This document shows positions 55,196 to 56,720 of a stretch of DNA of 56,720 nt, piece after piece; position 1 is the stretch's first letter; every line of letters begins with the position of its first letter. The translations under genes and the position numbers were made by a program. The stretch covers positions 1-56,720 of the forward strand of contig NZ_SMAF01000019.1 in the NCBI RefSeq assembly GCF_004343305.1. The letters run 5' to 3'. Origin of the DNA: Pseudofulvimonas gallinarii. Its GTDB lineage: Bacteria > Pseudomonadota > Gammaproteobacteria > Xanthomonadales > UBA2363. The notes under the pieces are model-generated. The model ran no database searches, was not told the origin of the DNA, and saw nothing but the letters and a program-made list of their open reading frames with translations.

Positions 55196-56119
55196 ATGAA
55201 GAGTTTCAGAATGTTGCTACTTGTGCTCCTCTCATTGTGGGTCCTACCGGCTCAGGCGGGCTACGAGGTTGAGCCAAACAATTCAACCTCGACTGCCACA
55301 GCAATCCGTTTCGGCGCTCCAGTTTACGGCAACATAGCAACTCTTTCGGATGTTGACATGTTCACCTTTGATGTCGGGTCTACTTCGTCCGTTCGTGTGT
55401 TGTATATGCGCGCACCAAGAAGCTTTCAATACAATCTTGCGCGAATCCGGGTTACGGATGGAACACAAGAGCTTGCGAGCGTCGACGCATATGCGGCGGA
55501 CGTCTTCACGAGTTTTGATGTTGGCGTTAACCCCGAAGGAACGTATTTTATAGAGGTAACGGGCTGCCAAGAGGTCGGGCAGTATCAAGACTGCCCAGAA
55601 CATCGCTCAGAACAATATGAATTAATCGTAATCGGATTGCCCACTCCGACATTTGAATCAGAACCTAATAATTCAATCGCACAAGCTGATCCAATCGGAT
55701 CTAATGCGTGGATTTTTGCTCAACATAGCTCAAAAACGGATGCTGACTACTTCCGCTTTGATGTGCCAGGCCCTGGCGACGTGCTAGTTCACCTTACGCG
55801 CCCAGTCGATAATTATGTATATACTCTGTCGAGGATTGAGATTCTAGATGCGAATGGCAATCTACTTACGGGTGATGATGTGTTTGCGCCAAATGGTCAA
55901 GGGCGTGCCGTGGTTGGGGTAACAAGCCCTTCCACTCTGTACATACGTGTCACAAGCTGTGCAGGTGGTTCTCGATGCGACATAGTCTTTAGTAATCCAT
56001 ATCAGTTTGTTCTGAGTTTTCGGCCCGCGACCTCTTGTGAGATATTTCAAGATGGTTTTGACTGTCCTGCAAGAGCGCAAATTACTGATCCGATTTTAGG
56101 CGTTAGCGCGAGCGAATAA
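55196..56119 (+). CDS. Integron-cassette secreted protein with two pre-peptidase-like domains
   Basis: 307 residues. The ATG behind agaggg gives a clean signal peptide (MKSFRMLLLVLLSLWVLPAQA). Two copies of a PPC-like beta-sandwich follow: YEVEPNNSTSTATAIRFG...DVDMFTFDV and FESEPNNSIAQADPIGSN...DADYFRFDV, each with paired cysteines. Near the end is CEIFQDGFDC, the same tag as in the secreted proteins elsewhere in the window. Codon use is far more AT-rich than all genes to its left. An attC site begins five bases after the stop, marking this as a mobile cassette. The function of the protein is unknown. Confidence 0.85.
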   Translation: MKSFRMLLLVLLSLWVLPAQAGYEVEPNNSTSTATAIRFGAPVYGNIATLSDVDMFTFDVGSTSSVRVLYMRAPRSFQYNLARIRVTDGTQELASVDAYAADVFTSFDVGVNPEGTYFIEVTGCQEVGQYQDCPEHRSEQYELIVIGLPTPTFESEPNNSIAQADPIGSNAWIFAQHSSKTDADYFRFDVPGPGDVLVHLTRPVDNYVYTLSRIEILDANGNLLTGDDVFAPNGQGRAVVGVTSPSTLYIRVTSCAGGSRCDIVFSNPYQFVLSFRPATSCEIFQDGFDCPARAQITDPILGVSASE

Positions 56120-56124
56120 TTTTT

Positions 56125-56187
56125 GGCTAACTAATCGTCCAAGCGGACGCGCGAAAAGCCGCGCGCCGCTTAACTCAGGCGTTAGGC
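56125..56187 (+). repeat. Integron attC recombination site
   Basis: A 63-base imperfect palindrome. It starts ggctaac (one mismatch to RYYYAAC) and ends gttaggc (56181-56187, fits GTTRRRY). In between, aagcggacgcgcg pairs with cgcgcgccgctt around aaaagc, leaving one unpaired A, the extrahelical base that marks the strand for the integrase. The order of boxes matches attC sites of xanthomonad and resistance integrons. Recombination would occur between G and TTAGGC at 56181/56182. Confidence 0.9.
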
Positions 56188-56189
56188 CG

Positions 56190-56621
56190 ATGATCATTGC
56201 ATCCGCTATTCAAACTTCAGCCCAGCTAGTCGGTTTGCCGGATATCGCTCACGTCACGTTTGATACGCGGCGGCTTGAGGTGCAGGGCTTCTTCACTCAC
56301 GCTACAGAACCGGAGTACCGAGTGTCTGCGTACTGTCTATTCTCCGCATGCGTGGGATTTCGTGTGCTTGATGAGGGTGATCTTCTGGAGTTTTGGGACT
56401 TGGGTGCAAGACCCAGCGGATGGCTCTGGCGAATCGAAGCAGGCGGTTGGCTAGAACAGGAAATGAAGAGGGACGGATTTTCCACTTCAAGATCAAATGG
56501 CCCTAACTGGCCGGCTCCGAAGGAGTTTCTTGTCGTCGGGGAGGAGTATTGCGTGAGTGTTCTTTCGCACCGAGAGCCGGTAGTGTGGGTGGCCGAGCCC
56601 TTCACTGGCGTATCGGCCTAA
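56190..56621 (+). CDS. Integron-cassette protein of unknown function
   Basis: 143 residues, starting two bases after the attC site, so the agg of the attC core may serve as a weak ribosome-binding site. No signal peptide or membrane span. The protein is acidic and Trp/Phe-rich (FWDLGARPSGWLWRIEAGGWLEQEM; VVGEEYCVSVLSHREPVVWVAEPF) and looks like a small beta-rich cytoplasmic protein. I do not recognise it. Its stop codon lies inside the first box of the next attC site, as is common for cassettes. Confidence 0.75.
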   Translation: MIIASAIQTSAQLVGLPDIAHVTFDTRRLEVQGFFTHATEPEYRVSAYCLFSACVGFRVLDEGDLLEFWDLGARPSGWLWRIEAGGWLEQEMKRDGFSTSRSNGPNWPAPKEFLVVGEEYCVSVLSHREPVVWVAEPFTGVSA

Positions 56622-56720
56622 CAATGTGTATGGACTCCCCCGTCAACCCCTGACGGCATCACGATGTGAAGCGCCAGCTTCACGGCTTTTGATTCTGCAT
56701 TTTCCATCCTGCTGACGCTC
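56616..56720 (+). repeat. Start of a second attC site
   Basis: gcctaac (56616-56622) is a perfect RYYYAAC box at the end of the preceding cassette gene. Hairpin-forming sequence follows (ccgtcaacccctgacgg; gtgaagcgccagcttcac), but no closing GTTRRRY is reached before the window ends. It may be a longer attC that runs off the window, or a truncated one. Confidence 0.55.

Overview
The window is high-GC DNA with dense genes, from a gammaproteobacterium. It most resembles the Lysobacterales (Xanthomonadales), perhaps Rhodanobacteraceae-like. Support comes from an S-adenosylhomocysteine riboswitch before ahcY, a recCBD operon, a complete proteobacterial dedicated sortase locus, many large secreted beta-propeller and beta-helix proteins, and an integron attC site of the kind known from xanthomonads. 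This placement is inference from gene content; no rRNA or tRNA gene is visible.

Left end (1-5.7 kb): decayed remnants of two beta-propeller genes flank or neighbour an intact PD40 propeller gene (minus strand) and an intact delta-60 repeat gene (plus strand). Next comes ahcY with a perfect -10 box, an SAH riboswitch that begins at the predicted transcription start, and a strong terminator. From 5.8 to 9.1 kb a duplicated orphan permease (ADOP type) and a DUF938 methyltransferase lie on the minus strand.

9.2-25.2 kb is the most unusual region. A one-protein hybrid two-component regulator (sensor propeller, kinase, receiver, AraC-type HTH) is followed by a secreted sulfatase with dockerin-like repeats, an overlapping octaheme c-type cytochrome lipoprotein with TPRs, and two translationally coupled giant beta-helix secreted proteins. 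The sulfatase and beta-helix transcription units each carry a tandem 18-bp direct repeat with a 21-bp period, 84-85 bp before the start codon. This looks like a shared operator, and the adjacent hybrid regulator is the obvious candidate to bind it.

25.3-34.3 kb is recC-recB-recD, joined by ATGA overlaps. A further beta-helix protein follows, with a strong terminator. 36.9-39.2 kb is a minus-strand egtB-egtD ergothioneine operon whose promoter spacer holds a perfect 16-bp palindrome. 39.3-42.8 kb is a MacAB-like efflux operon. 43.0-45.7 kb holds an iron-sulfur/DmsC-like membrane pair without its molybdenum subunit, and a DUF481 outer-membrane protein. 46.1-48.5 kb holds a GNAT acetyltransferase and an azoreductase divergent from a LysR regulator. 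48.7-54.7 kb is a dedicated sortase system: sortase, a small unknown protein and the VIT/vWA target on the minus strand, divergent from the response regulator and kinase (PdsR/PdsS).

The right end (about 54.9 kb on) falls abruptly to much lower GC. It consists of integron gene cassettes: a secreted pre-peptidase-like protein, a well-formed attC site, an unknown cassette protein and the start of a second attC. No integrase gene is in the window.

A thread through the whole window is a short tag of the form [IL]-F-x-[ND]-G-[FYL]-[ED]. It occurs in seven secreted proteins, usually at or near the C terminus, once just after the signal peptide, and once in the integron cassette protein.
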